From the NCBI GenBank assembly GCA_050084985.1, contig JBITNC010000001.1, positions 151,218,001 to 151,282,000 on the forward strand: DNA of 64,000 bases, in the 5' to 3' direction. Positions 14,151-27,100 of this stretch are shown here, in pieces (within the stretch, counting starts at the first letter, position 1; the number at the start of each line of letters is the position of its first letter). A program made the translations under genes and the position numbers. The notes under the pieces are model-generated. The model searched no databases and was not told the DNA's origin. It worked only from the letters and a program-made list of their open reading frames with translations. The stretch is from Nageia nagi. Taxonomy: Eukaryota; Pinophyta.

Positions 14151-14736
14151 TGGGAAGTATAAACTAATTTCATTGATTAAAAATGAAATCTTTACATACA
14201 TATATAGGTTTGAAAAAACTTAAATATAGACTCAACTAAAAATAAACTCAAGTTGGATAAATTCAACTTGTTACAATTAAATCTTGACAAAGAATAAATC
14301 TAGAAGTCCTAAAATTATGCTAACATGCTAAACAACAACTAGGCAAAATAAACACCCAAAATATCAACTCCTAAAACTAAACTAGGAGTAAAAAAACATC
14401 ATCCCAAATATGCTAAAAATAAGTAAACACACTTTGTTTTAAAACACACTACATTTGAGATAAAACAAAATGCATATCAACTGAAATGCATTGCATCTTG
14501 ACTAAAATGTGGTGTTTCTCAACTGAAATGCAGTAGATTGGATAGTTTGTGGTAAAATATCCAAGATGATGATCAAACCTTTAGAAAAGGTAGCCATATG
14601 TATACTCATTAGAAAGGTATCATCAAACACTATTCAATGCAAAAATAATCATATAAATTAGATGTCTCTATAGAATGTTATGCCTTATCAAATTTTATTG
14701 ATCTTTTTTGTAAGTCTTGTTGATATTCAACTCACA
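14151..14736 (-). repeat. 3' LTR of the minus-strand Copia-like element
   Basis: It matches 22041-22638 over its length, with shared blocks GAAGTATAAACT, ATATATAGGTTTG, ATAGACTCAACTAAA and GACAACAACTAGGCAAAA-like text. The left end begins TGGGAAG and the right end is CTCACA, next to the purine tract read on -. Confidence 0.8.
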
Positions 14737-14752
14737 TTCTCCCCCTTAATTC
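14737..14752 (-). other. Polypurine tract
   Basis: Plus-strand ttctcccccttaat reads on - as ATTAAGGGGGAGAA, directly before the 3' LTR. This is the expected plus-strand primer for reverse transcription in Copia-like elements. Confidence 0.75.
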
Positions 14753-15382
14753 TGAAAGGACTCTTATAGTAGTCTAGAAGCATCATAAATTTGGAAGAAA
14801 CTTGATCTTTTTTTGTTTTCTCCAATCTTTCATCAAAAAATTAAAGAACATAAAAAATCCACATTAGTACTCCTTCAACCTTTGGTATAGGATCTCCTCC
14901 ATCTTTGATGTTGCTCCTTCTTGAAGATAACTGAGTGCCTCCTTTTGATGAGCTACTCCCCCTTCATAAAAAAATTCTTGTATTGATATTCCATCAATGC
15001 TAATGGCAATGGTTCTCAACAACCATTATTAGTCATCTTTTCTCACATTTGTACACCTTTCTTCCCAAGTGGTATTTTTACAATAATTAACCATCTCCCA
15101 TAGATGATTAAGCTATACAACTGTCTCACATAACTCCACACATAAGATCAATATAAATATGGCCATAAAATGATCAATTACATATAGAACCTCACATATA
15201 AAATCACTCAAATGTAAAATCATGTAATGACTATTTTTCACACAAATATCAACATATTTCTTCCTTAAATGAATTTTAAACTACTCTTGGTATCCATATT
15301 TTGATTCCAAGTGATCCAAGCTCTCCACCATTATCTTCTCCCAAGGAATACTCTTTAGCAATGGTGTATCCATTATACAATA

Positions 15383-16700
15383 TTAAAGTGATACCTTGAT
15401 AAGACATACACCATATTCTTTATTCATAATAGCCTTAGATATATCCTTCAAACATCTACTCAACAAATAATCATTAGTATCATTAGTCAAGAAAATAAAG
15501 AATAAGAAATTATCACCTCCAATGATGCTTTGGTGAGTAGGATCCCATGTTGCTTTTAAAGTAACCATTTATGCAATTATAGTAAGGAACTCCCATGGTT
15601 ACTCTTTGAACAATGTTTTCTCTTCAAGATAACTCTTTTTTATCACTCTAAGTGAGTAATCTCCATCCACAATTTCCTCTTCAATACAATCCTCAATATC
15701 CTTTGATAATGCTTCCATTATACCGTAAATTTCATTAGTGACTATATCATTATATTCTATCTCCCACTTGAGATATTCTTCTTTATACAAAATAGTGTTG
15801 ACTCTTTATGAGTGATCTTTTTTTCCTAAAATTGATGCCTTCATAGTCATGAAAACTTGAAGTTCACCAACATTGGTTATATCTTCATTCTCTATCTCAT
15901 TTTCTATTACATCTTTCTCCTCCCAAATAAGATAGTGTCTTGTGCATTTCTCTTCACATAACATATCCTTCACTCTTGATGAGTGACGTTCTCCAATGAT
16001 CATGAAACTTATAATCTTCATATCCTCTTCATATATGATCTCCCTTGGATTATTATCTCGTATTTCCTCTCTAAGATAATCATCATTCTCTCCAAATGAG
16101 TGAGTTTCACAATATCCATCCATCCAATATGAATAATCTTCAAGCAAGGATAACTCCATGAGTATAAATCCTCCTTTGTCATTTTTCTCCTCCTTTAGAG
16201 GAACTCTAATAAAAGGGTAATCAACTCCCAAAACTTCATATATTGCATTTCCAAGAATAATCTTTCTCTCTAAATGAGTGAGATCTTAAATTTGGTTTAT
16301 CAAAATATATCATTCCAAATGAATGATCTTCCACTTCATCTAAGTGGGATACATCCAAAAAATAACTCTCCTCCATGATAACTTGTTCTTACATGAAGAA
16401 CTCTTCAATAAAGAGTTGAGATGATATCTCCTCCTCTACAAGTTGAAGGTGTATCTCTTTAATGAGACATTCATTCTGCTTATGGGAAATGTGAATGCTT
16501 TCTAAGCATACCATTCCTACATGAGATTTATTAATATACTTTTTATTTTCATAATATTCTCCCTCTAAAAGAAAGCATTTACCATCCATATCTTCATCAT
16601 AATACACACCTCCAACAAAAAGTTGCTCACAACAATCTTCATCATAGCAAACCTCTACATAAGGCTTCTTAACATCCTCCTCTTCAAGAATGTAGCGCAT
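15383..16700 (-). pseudogene. Acidic ORF of unknown function inside the LTR element
   Basis: A long open stretch runs on - from 16700 down to 15383, roughly 440 codons. It is broken by a few stops and one frame change; the three segments at 16231-15806, 15790-15599 and 15568-15383 share a frame. It is very rich in Glu, Asp, Tyr, Ile and Lys. The phrase HSF recurs with variants: THSFGEN, DHSFGMI and SHSFREK. I see no RT, integrase, protease or zinc-knuckle motif. It sits where the 3' end of Copia pol is expected, 0.65 kb before the polypurine tract. It could be a gag C-terminal region, a captured host fragment or an element-specific extra ORF. Function unknown. Confidence 0.5.
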
Positions 16701-19700
16701 CCTCTTATTCTAAACATCCAAAATCCTAAATTTCATACCTAATTTTTTAATTTATTTATTTAGTTTAACACTCAAAATATCTATAAATGGCTTCAAGCAA
16801 TCCACATGAGCTTGTCAATGCTGCTAGCTAGTCAACACCCACATGGCAAGATTGAATAAATACCAGATTATCCAACCCTAATTAAATCTATTCTAGTGTT
16901 CACTCCATAATGCTCATCTCATTGAGGAGATGTATTAAATTTGATCCCACCATTTCCACTTCATAAACTATGTAGCAGACATTTTGGACATGATGTAGTG
17001 GTTTCCTACTCGGGGCCCATATCAACTGAGAGAATGTACATCCACTAGGTTACACATCCTCATCTAATGATAATCCTTTGACTCATAGGATCAAATAGTT
17101 TATCTTAAGAAAACTTCCTTATGAGTGGAAAACATCATCACCTATGAAATAGTCATCATACTCCTATGTGCTTAACTACTTCTAATACCCTGTAGAGGAT
17201 ATGAGATACTAAACTACCCATATATATCGATTAGGTTGCACGAATTTGGAATCCCCATGCCCATATCTTGGGGATCCATAGGTATTGAAATGATACCCTC
17301 GAGTGGTTTGTATATTCCAATTAATTTTAATAATTATAAATAAAAATCACTCATGACCTAATGATACCATATTGTATGCAGCAAGACTCAAAACAACTTG
17401 TTTAGGAAGCCACAAGAGATCTGTAGATTTACAATTATCCTATATGCATTGTACTATGTAATTAATACCACTTTATAAAAGTTATGATACTATTGTTTGG
17501 TAGCATGCCTTGAGATTGCACTAAAGTCAGCTATTGCTATAAAGGAAGTGTGGTGCAAAGTGATTCATACTCAAGGAATATTCTTTTGGAATGTGTTTTA
17601 GCAAGGGATGTTCAACTAATGAATATTCCACATCATTTTCTTTAACTATTGAATCCATCCAAAAGTCTCTTTTTTGGTTGAATTGATTCCTTAGGATTTT
17701 CCTTCTTATCCTTCATTTCATGTCAATCCTTTTTCCTTATTTGACTATCTAAGTATTCTCATAGGATTTCAAACTATTCCATTAGTTCCTAGTTGATACC
17801 ATTCATTCCCATTTTGATCCCAAGGATCCCTAACATTTTTTAATTTATTCCAAACCTAAATTTGGAACCATAATTTGAAGTTGAGATCTTTTTCAATCTG
17901 TTGGGTTTTATTAGGGTTATTGACCTTATTGATCTCCTAAATTTAGATATCTTTGTAAATACACCTGATCAACAATATTTTTTGATTTCTATAAATCAAA
18001 TGATCTTGTTATAGTAACATACTATATTTATTTCATATTAGATGTCATGACAACTTGATGGTATTGTATAACTCTATTCAATTACAACATGCATCCATTA
18101 ATATTTTGAGCAAAGTAAGGGAAATAAGAAATATTGAATTAAAATAATATACATCTATTTATTAACTATAGAGTCTCAACTAAAGAATCTCATAAAACCA
18201 TCCATCTATTCATGAAACTACCTTTCATTAAATATTACAAGCATAAGTTAATACAAGGGAAATAATAAACTAAAGCATAAATAGATTCTATTTACAATTC
18301 ATATCATAATAAATTGTTCATTAAGACACCTCTATCGATCTTAAATACATCTTTGTCGAGACTTTATCATCTTTTATCGACCTTCTTTCCAAGGATCAAT
18401 GTAGAATTGGATTGAGTACTAGGAAGAATGACGAGTTTTTGAGGATCAAAACAATCTCATTTACATATTTAACTATGATGCAAATGAATCCTTCTAAAAT
18501 CTTTCAATTTATTTAAAACACTTTTTATAGACCTTAAGAGGATTTATGTCCTCTAAAGGATCACCTCCCTTACTTGATCGTGGTTTAAAATTTTAAGATT
18601 TAATAAGAATCATATTAACTTTCTTCCATAAATAAATTCATTTACTATCTAATACAAGTATTTAATACTTCCTTATATAAATCACCTTAAATTTAAAGAA
18701 CTTTTCTTATTTTGCCTTATACTAAGAAATCATTATCCAATTTATCTCATTAATATAAAAAGGAGTTGATTATAGTAATCACCTTTTGATATGACTTATT
18801 TTCTAAAGTGTTTAACCCAAAACAAAATTGGCCACTCTATAATGTTTTTATTTTTACCAATCAATTCCTTACCAACATAAAGCAATGTACATGGATCAGT
18901 ACGAGACTAGTGGTTTTCTGAGTCAGGTTTTGAGAGAGTTTCTTTCGTATAGAGAGATATCAAGCTTGCACAAATGAAAGACTTCCCCATTTGACTACCA
19001 ACTACTTAGATTACCTATGAGTCATTTGAGGGTATTTGAGATCATCATCCTTTATGACCTGATCTCTACATTTTTTTAATGGGAAAATACCACGATTCTA
19101 CTTATCATATATGTGAAGTGGAGACTCATATGGTTCCTAGGGGATAGTTACATTGTAAAGTAAAATATATATATATATATACTTATGGAGTATAAAAGCA
19201 AAGTACGAGAATACTCCTTTATACAATGTGATGTTAGATGTAACACCAAACTCTACAACCTTTACTAGCATTCTTTGAAATATGTGACTGCGGGAGCTCA
19301 AGAAGGAAGCATGGCGATTCATAAAAGAGTATTTGAAAATCATTTCCCATTATTCATCATGTACGTGAAGGTTTACATCTAATACAAGGTTCAAAAATTG
19401 TTTAACAATAGCAAGTTAAAAATATGGATTACAATGATGGAAGGGTATGCATATAATGGGTTATCCTAGAAAGCGCATTGCACTTAAGAGTAGTCAAAAC
19501 TCTGAAACCTTTGACACCAAATCTCAGCATGTATCATTGTGAGGGATTAGGAAGAAGATCCATCAAAGAGTAGTTAAAAATAAAGAATGTGTTAACTAAA
19601 AGGAGGGGGGATGCAGTAACACACTTTGCAACCCTTGCTATCATATCTTTGACCTATGAAACCATGTAAGATTTAGATGAAATTATGGATATCCATCTAA

Positions 19701-21250
19701 TAATATTTGAAAATGGTTTTTCATTGCATATTATGGATATTAAGGCCTAAAAATAAAAGTGTTGGGGAGACAAGCAAATTACCTATGATGAAGCCAATCT
19801 TTGAAAACTTTGTTGGCATTTTTCCAGCATATACCTTCGTGGGAGTCCTAAAAAGATGGTTTGGAAATCTTTCAAAGAGTAGTAAAAATAGTTTTACATC
19901 AAATATTTTGGTTGTTAGTTACCATATAATCATGATTCAAAATGTGGAAGAATACATAATAGGGAGTAGAGCTAAGAAATTAGCAAGTAAGGTAAAGTGA
20001 AAATTGGGTTCTTTTCCAAAGTATGAGCTTCCATGAACTTTTTATAGTAGAATTAATTGAATAGGCTCATAAATATATTAAAAATAGATAACATATTTGT
20101 ACTCAAAACTTCTCATTAATTTAAATAAAAGGGGAAAAACTAATAGGGTCCTACTCCTTTACTTTTTTAAAGAAAAGACAAGGTACCAACTAGTACATGC
20201 AATATGTCAAACAAAACAAGAAATAAGTACCTTCAAATGTTACAAGACCTCTTATCAAAAATTAATTCTATTAACCTTTATCAAACTATACTTTATTATT
20301 AAATAACATCAAAATAAGACTACTTTAACTAAACATTTTAGCTTATTTGTCTAAAATGCAAAAGAATGCACCTAGAATTGGAAAAAGAGATGGTTCTTTT
20401 CTTCACATAACTCTACACCCAAGCTTGAGAATAATAAGAATGAAATAATAATATACAGGTATTTTTCCTAATGTTCCACCCTCCTATTTATATCCAAGGA
20501 GGTTCAAGTGTGTCCAAATGAACATCTCCTCATCCCTTCAATAAAGTTTGGGATAGGTTTAATTAAAGTTATTGATGATTGTAATGGCATTTAATACCTT
20601 GGAACCTTTTTTATTAACTAAAACATTAGTGCCAACTATTTTCCATACCTAACACAAGGAAACAAAAATAAGTAGGGTTATTACTCAATTATTTTCATAA
20701 CCATTAAATATCTTGTAACATCACAAGGTGACCTTAGTCTTATTTTAACTATTATTATTTTGAGTTTCACTTTAGTTTACTAAAAACTATAAGTAAAATT
20801 TTGACTTAAAAGGAAGAGAATAATCCTTGACCTCCCTTTTTGAATTTAAATTATGAAAATTCATAATAGAAAATCAACCACACATCTTACCTATGATGAT
20901 TGCCTCAATCTGCAAGATAATTATTAATCCACACACATACACAAATACACATTCATCATAAAAATTGATATTTATGACTAATTAATTTACCATGTAGCTA
21001 CATGATTTACGATGGTCATTAAGGTTTGTAAAATAACCAATGCTAATCATTTCCTCACTCTTACCCTTTTTTTCTTGTCACCAATTCACCCTTGGTTCCT
21101 TGGATCTTTTCCACACTTTCCATCTCGATTTAACCTATGACCTGCATCAAAACATCTTGAATCTAGCATCAAATTGACATAAATAAGGCATATCACTATT
21201 AAAAACTCATCATCACATAACTTAATTCAAATTAAATCTCATTAGGATCC
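16701..21250. other. Non-coding or unrecognised interior of the minus-strand LTR element
   Basis: No pol motif was found on either strand. A reversed PBS-like gatacca at 17364-17370 and a cluster of odd, partly open + strand sequence at 18.9-20.0 kb hint at further insertions. The 97-codon frame at 19707-20000 starts at an ATG but has no motif I recognise. Confidence 0.4.
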
Positions 21251-21253
21251 TTG

Positions 21254-21829
21254 TTAGTACTCGAGTCTTAATAGTGCAATTGGGTGGGTTGTTACCAAGA
21301 AGGAATTCATCATGCATTCCTTCATAAGATATTTCTCCACATTATCCTTTACCATAACACTCTTCAAACATATATGCCTTCCCATAACAAGAGCAAGGTT
21401 ATTCATAAAAATAATATGAGTCTTCATAAGACTCTCCAAAATGGTGGTCTAGTCCAAAACAAGGCTTCTCCTTACTTAAATAATCTCCATGAGTGTCCTC
21501 ATCACACCCATAATCATATTGTATTATCCTCCATGCACTTGTAGTTGTTCCACAACTTGCAATGAGTGGTAAAATACATTTTTCATAATTCTTCTTAAAT
21601 CCATAAGATCCAACCAATTTTGATATTACTTCTCTTTTTTCAACCTCTTCTCTTCTTTTCCAAATATGCTCCATGTGAGGGGTTCTTCATAGTTTCCTTA
21701 TACAATGCTCCAAAGGTATTTTTCCATTAAGAAAGTCTTCATTATTATGTTCCAATAATTATAATATTCACTATCAAATTTTGGTACATTTATGCTCTCA
21801 AACATGGTGGCCATCCAATAATCTTCCAT
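21254..21829 (-). pseudogene. Copia-type gag remnant
   Basis: On -, an ATG at 21829 opens MEDYWMATMF, then VPKFDSEYYNYWNIIMKTFL, the typical start of Copia gag (DUF4219/UBN2 family). A stop follows after LWSIV, and the downstream frame contains PLIASCGTTTSAWRIIQ. That matches the conserved gag phrase of an aliphatic-Ala core followed by SAW and a Leu/Ile-Gln. Stops and frame changes show that it is dead. It lies about 200 bp after the primer-binding site, as expected for gag. Confidence 0.65.
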
Positions 21830-22025
21830 TGTGATGGACTCTCAACTATGACCAACTCATTCACACTTACAAAAGGTTATTGGGTAGAGTGTTATTGTTG
21901 GAAGCCATTACACTCTTAACAATGCAATAAAAATTTGTACCTCTCTTCACACACTTGCAAGAGTTTCTCTAAATTCTTACAAACACCCACAAGATTTCCT
22001 CTAACCCACTAGATCTTTCAACTAA

Positions 22026-22037
22026 GCTGTGATACCA
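22026..22037 (-). other. Primer-binding site (initiator-Met tRNA type)
   Basis: Reads TGGTATCACAGC on -, one base different from TGGTATCAGAGC, and lies 3 bp inside the 5' LTR of the minus-strand element. Confidence 0.75.
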
Positions 22038-22040
22038 CAA

Positions 22041-22638
22041 TGAGAAGTATAAACTACTTTCATTAATTAAAAATGAAATCTTTGCATACATATATAGGTT
22101 TGGAAAAACCTAAATATAGACTCAACTAAATATAAACTCAAATTGGATAAACTCAACTTGTTACAGTCCAATCTTAGAAAATCATAAATCTTGAAGTCCT
22201 AAAATTATCCTAACATGATAGACAACAACTAGGCAAAACAAACACCTAAAATATCAATTCTTAATACTAAAATGGAGAAAAAATATCATACCAAACATGC
22301 TATAAATAATCAAACATGATTTATTTTAAAATGTGATATGTTTTGGATAAAACATGGTGCATTTGGGATAAAATGTGGTACATCTAGACTAAAATGGGGT
22401 ACATTTAGATTGAAATATGATAGATTGGATAGTTTGTAGGAAAATATCCAAGATGATTATCTAACATTTAAAAAATTTAGACATGCATATACTCATTGGA
22501 AAGTTATCATCGATAATTATCCAATTCAAAAATAATCGACTCAATTGGATATCTCTACAAAAAGGTATACCTTCTCAAAGTTGATTGATTTATATTGCAA
22601 GTCTAGTTGATCTTCAACTGGTTTAATATTCAACTCGA
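22041..22638 (-). repeat. 5' LTR of the minus-strand Copia-like element
   Basis: Partner of 14151-14736. On + it begins TGAGAAGTATAAAC. At its right end it carries an extra ggtttaatattcaactc relative to the other copy, a small duplication or loss around ttcaact. The many substitutions between the copies indicate an old insertion. Confidence 0.8.
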
Positions 22639-23489
22639 ATGGTCTTTGATTGAGCTTGAGTTACAATAACAACTAATTGTTTCCACTTATGATCAACCTC
22701 AATGAATGCAATAAACATCTTCATTAATACCCCAATCCATATCATCATATCAATTAAATCCTCATCAATATATATCACATGCATAACAAACTAATACCAC
22801 TCTTGGACCACAATCATATCAACAAAATCAATTGAGAGCATCACATGTTCCAAATCATGTTGATCTAGAAAAGAAATAATTATTTGAGGAATGGTATAAA
22901 TAAATCAAAAACTAAAATGTTATGCAAAGTAATCTAAATATCATACATAATCAAAATTTTGCACAAGGATAAGGGGTAAATCAAACTCTCAAAACCTTGA
23001 GGATAACAAATTAGTCTGAAAAATAACAAGTTTTTATGGTTGAAAAGATAATTAGTTCCAATAAAATATCCCAAAAAATATATAAACCAACTTAAATCAA
23101 CAAAATCCTAAGGAATCTCAAATAAAATAATCCCAAATTATCAAAATCTAAATCAAGTTTCATAACCTCATCAAGTAAATACACATTCAAATCTTAATTA
23201 AAATAAAGAGTATATAAACATGGGGTATCAATCAAACCCTAATACTAAGGTATGTATATACACAAGAATATTTCAATCCAAATTATGCATATACTCAAAT
23301 CCTTAATCAAAATCAAGTCCCTAATCTCAATCAAGGGTACAATGCATCACATCAACAAGCCCTAAATTAAAATCAAGGTAAAACTCAATTTCAAGATCTA
23401 AATAAAGGGTTGCACTAGAAAATGAATTTAGGGATTCAACAAACTAATTATCCTTATGTACTATAAATCAATTTTTCTCCCAATAAATA
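22639..23489. other. AT-rich stretch before a Gypsy gag
   Basis: Contains no supported gene. It is rich in aatcaa and aaatcaag-like motifs on +, which suggests degenerate low-complexity leader sequence. No LTR or primer-binding site for the gag that follows was found. Confidence 0.35.
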
Positions 23490-24079
23490 TTGAACGAATA
23501 AATGAGACAAAATGAACAACAACACTACCAACAAGATTATGAAAGGCAAGTGAATTATGGTACAAATCAACCAAACATGATAAGTGTACAACCTACAAGC
23601 ATAAATGATAATATTCTTAAGAGGTTAAAAGGAATGTAAATCAAGGTAAAGCTAAATTATCCTACAACATAATATGTAATGAACCAATCAACCCCATGGT
23701 TCCTATAAAGATATATCCTTATAAGTTTTAAGTGCCTAAAATGGATAAATATAAGGATAAATAAGACCCAAGAGAAAATTTAAGATCATTTAAGTACTCA
23801 TGTTATCTTATAAGCAATGATGATGTCTTAATACTAAGGACCTTTCTAATGAATCTTGTAGGGAAAGCTTTGGATTAGTATAATAATTTTCCACAACATA
23901 TAATCTATGTTTTTGAACAATTGGAAAACCAATTTTGGATCATTTTGCAATCAATATAAGAAAGAGGGCCTCCATAACAAATTTGATTAAAATCTCCCAA
24001 TTTGAAGATGATTCAATTACCAATTATGTATGTAGATGGAGAGCTTTTATAACAAATGTGTGTTATACTTTACCTCAAG

Positions 24080-25474
24080 AGGAATGTAATGTCCCCATTT
24101 TTATGGTGTTTTCCCCATTTTACCACTGATAAATGGGAACATTAGATTAGAAGTATTTTCACTTAATTTAGTATTTATTTGTCCAATTAATTATAATTTC
24201 CACTTAGAGAATATATTAGTACTCCAATTTTGGAACATTGGGCCCTTATTAAGCATATTATGTATCGTTGAGTTTCCAATTATGCTAATAATGATGTATT
24301 GATAATACCAAGCCCATTATGATTGTAAATGCAATATTATCCTCCAATAATGAGGCGTTGCATATTAAACCTTGATAATTGTAATATTGGCATTAGATGA
24401 TCATCTTTTTATTAATTCTCCCCTCTTAGAGGTAGAGCATCCATCTCAGTGATTACATCAAATTCAAGGAATTATATGGACTTCCAAGCTTGGATGTGGC
24501 ATTAAGATAGAGATATATGGCATCCTAAGGTATTGGAGGACTTCTAGACTTAGATATTGGACAAAGAGGGCATATTGACCTCCATGTTGGATATTTGGGC
24601 ATCCCAAGGACCCACATCATCCTCTTATAGATATCCTAACATGTGGCACTGACATTGAGATGTATTAAAGGATCTATCATCCCATTGCTAACATTCTAGA
24701 TCCTTAGATGTGATTTCACTCATCCCAAGGCTCTCCATATTAGACATTGGAAACATGAGCGCATGGATCACCCTTGCACACAGTTGGATCATCTCAACAT
24801 AAGATTATAACATGAACCATATTGCCTATATAAGGATGAATCCTAGAACACATGAGATATGTTGAACTAATGATTAAAATCCCCTTCTATTAGATTGAGT
24901 GGGAGAACTCTATCTTTGCCACTTGTGGATGCTGGTTTGCATTTGAGGTCTTGAGGTGATTGAAGGCTAACTTCTTTCTTACTATAGTCATTCAAGAGAG
25001 GAACTCAGATTGTTCTATAGTTAGAGAGGTAAGGAAACCCTGGGCTTGGCCTTACTATTGTTGCAATTAGTGAGGCCATGGATCCATATTAAATAACCCT
25101 ATTGGATGCAACCTTGATGTAAGCTCCTTAGGTTAAAAATACCATTACTACAACATTCTTGAAGATTTTCAATTGAGTTATTGTAATTAAGGTTATCTCA
25201 TTTCATATTTAACATTTCATATTTCAAATACAATTACATTATTTTTTGTCATTCTTGTCCATTATTGTATTGTGCTTAAACATTGGGTCTAGGAAGGATT
25301 TTGCATTGTTATTTTGTGATTTAGCTTCCTAAAGCCCTGTGTTGGGTATTTGAGGATAATTATAATTTATTACTTCATTTTTGTTAATTCTAGCTAGATG
25401 TTGGTATTCTTTTGATATTTTATGCTAAATTGGCTAGATCCATAGCAATAAGGAAAATACCCCTTTCCTAGGAA
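24080..25474 (+). mobile_element. Insertion with AGGAA target duplication, probable solo LTR
   Basis: A 1,385-bp block (24085-25469) starts TGTAATGTCCCCA and interrupts a gag reading frame. AGGAA occurs at 24080-24084 and again at 25470-25474, and removing the block plus one copy rejoins the gag sequence. A TATA box (ctatataagg, 24826-24835) lies in the middle, as in an LTR promoter. The right end reads cctttcct and not the canonical CA. Size, TG start and lack of an ORF favour a solo LTR. Confidence 0.75.
24826..24835 (+). promoter_or_regulatory. TATA box within the solo LTR
   Basis: ctatataagg sits about 740 bp into the 1,385-bp repeat, in a plausible U3/R boundary position. It supports the LTR interpretation. 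Confidence 0.5.
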
Positions 25475-27100
25475 TTTATCAATTTGTTTAGTAGTAGTTA
25501 TAATAAGCACATCTCATGAATCTTATAAATACAACAACATAAGATATTTGAGAATTCCTTAGCATAAGCTAATCTAATTGAGGAAGTTAAGATCCAATAA
25601 GCTAAGATCAAGTTTAGAAAGAAAATAATTAAAATTATCAAAATACTAGTTGTGATAATAATGCTTCATAACAAAATCCATAAATCAATCAAGTATCAAT
25701 TGGTGTACAACAAGCACAACCAATTGTACAAGTGGAACATTTGAATCCATGATAAAGGAATAATCCATAACAATTGCAAGCTAAAATAAATGCTCAAAGT
25801 TATAATCAAGAAAGATAACCTATACTACAAAGGAATTGGACACCTTTAGCAAAACCATTGGAATATGTTCTAAATAAATTACTTGAGGCAAGATTGATCA
25901 TATTACCTAAAGTAAAATAAGAAAATCCTAATGATGAAAAGTTGCAATGGTACAAGGATAATGAGTTTTATGCTTTACATATAAAAAAGGAGCATGATAG
26001 TAATAAGTTTCAACATTTGAAAAGTTTATTCCAAACATTACTCGATGATGGAAAAATATCAATAGGTAATCCTATGGCCCAAAAAATAGAAATTTTGGAG
26101 TAGTCTAAGATCCATTACCAAAGATCAACAAAAATGTCAATCAAGTGAGTACCATTGCTTCAACATCAAGATAAGTGAATCATACTGGTGTTCAAACATA
26201 ACCTTTTGATTTTATGCATATTGTTGATATTAACATGGTTAATGTGGTAACAAGATGTGGAAAAGGGATAAATAGAGTACGTTAACCTAGGGAGGCAAGA
26301 ATTAAAAATACTATCCCTTGAGCACAAGTGTGAATTCAAACAATGCCACCAAAACTAATAATAGTAGTAAATACCTAATTAGAGTAACAATTAAGGATAA
26401 AACCAACAAATTTATCATTATTGAATATTTTACAATAATCCAAGACACATAGAGAATCATTAGAGAATATTTTGAATAGAATTGAATTATCAAGTGTTAA
26501 TCATAATTCTTTCTTAGATTTGATTGGAAATATTCAAAGTTATGTGAATCCTTCAATCATATTATATGACAATGAAATATATCATCATACAATAACAAGG
26601 AGAAGGACCCTCCTTTACATATTATAGATTTTGTGGATAATCTCCCTTTCAAGAGGGTATTGGCAGATAATATATCAGTTATTAATGGTATATCTTTATT
26701 GGATTTATAGCAATTAAAGATTCCCTTCAACTCTTACCATTAGATATTTTAACAAAACTTTAAAAAAAAATTATCATGCAGTAGAGGGAGAAATGCAATA
26801 CAATCTTTTATTGGTAATCCCTTGGATTAGAGAGATGGAGCGTATACCTTGAACTCTACATGGATGCCTTAAATATATTCATGAGGATGTAGTGCATTTT
26901 ATGTTAATGGGTCTTAATCCCTATAGTCATTGCAACTCCATCAATGTTCCTCAAGGAATTCAAATGTCATGTACACATCTCCTTCCAATCATTATTCTTG
27001 TAACTAATCATTATCCAAATAAAGATAAAGTAAACTCACAAGAAACTTCATCTTTACATCAAAATCAAAATCATTCATAAGATTCAACATCATAATCATC

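Larger units (their letters stand above)
14151..22638 (-). mobile_element. LTR retrotransposon on -, Copia-type gag, no recognisable pol
   Basis: Related direct repeats bound this 8.5-kb unit (14151-14736 and 22041-22638). Reading on -, the 5' LTR is the right copy. It is followed by a primer-binding site TGGTATCACAGC (22026-22037 on -), close to the initiator-Met tRNA site TGGTATCAGAGC. A gag remnant follows, and at the other end a polypurine tract AAGGGGGAGAA abuts the 3' LTR, which starts TGTGAGTTGAAT. No target-site duplication is clear. The 4.5 kb between 16.7 and 21.2 kb holds no recognisable integrase, RT or RNase H. The element is therefore either non-autonomous or has lost pol through decay and insertion. 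Confidence 0.75.
23490..27100 (+). pseudogene. Decayed Gypsy gag-protease, split by an insertion
   Basis: Part 1 (23490-24084) starts with a Gln/Asn-rich leader. It continues PKMDKYKDK, FLMNLVGKALDWYNNFPQ-like sequence (the W codon is now a stop) and then ISQFEDDSITNYVCRWRAF, the Retrotrans_gag core. The frame resumes after the insertion at 25475 with EEFINLF. Farther on, 25840-26100 has PLAKPLEYVLNKLLEARLI and then a degenerate YALHIKKEHDSNKFQHLKSL, the pattern of a zinc-binding segment before the protease. The stretch at 26815-26960 reads GNPLD, TLHGCLKYIHEDVVHFML, like the end of a Gypsy protease domain. Many stops are present. RT and integrase are absent. Confidence 0.7.

Noticed and set aside
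17364-17400. Reversed PBS-like gatacca followed by TGTATGCAGCAAG, possible nested LTR element
   Set aside because: Only seven bases match and I found no second copy of the sequence that follows.
18900-20000. Clusters of plausible amino-acid text on + (for example YHDSTYHICEVE and the 97-codon frame at 19707)
   Set aside because: No family recognised and frequent stops; not reported as a gene.
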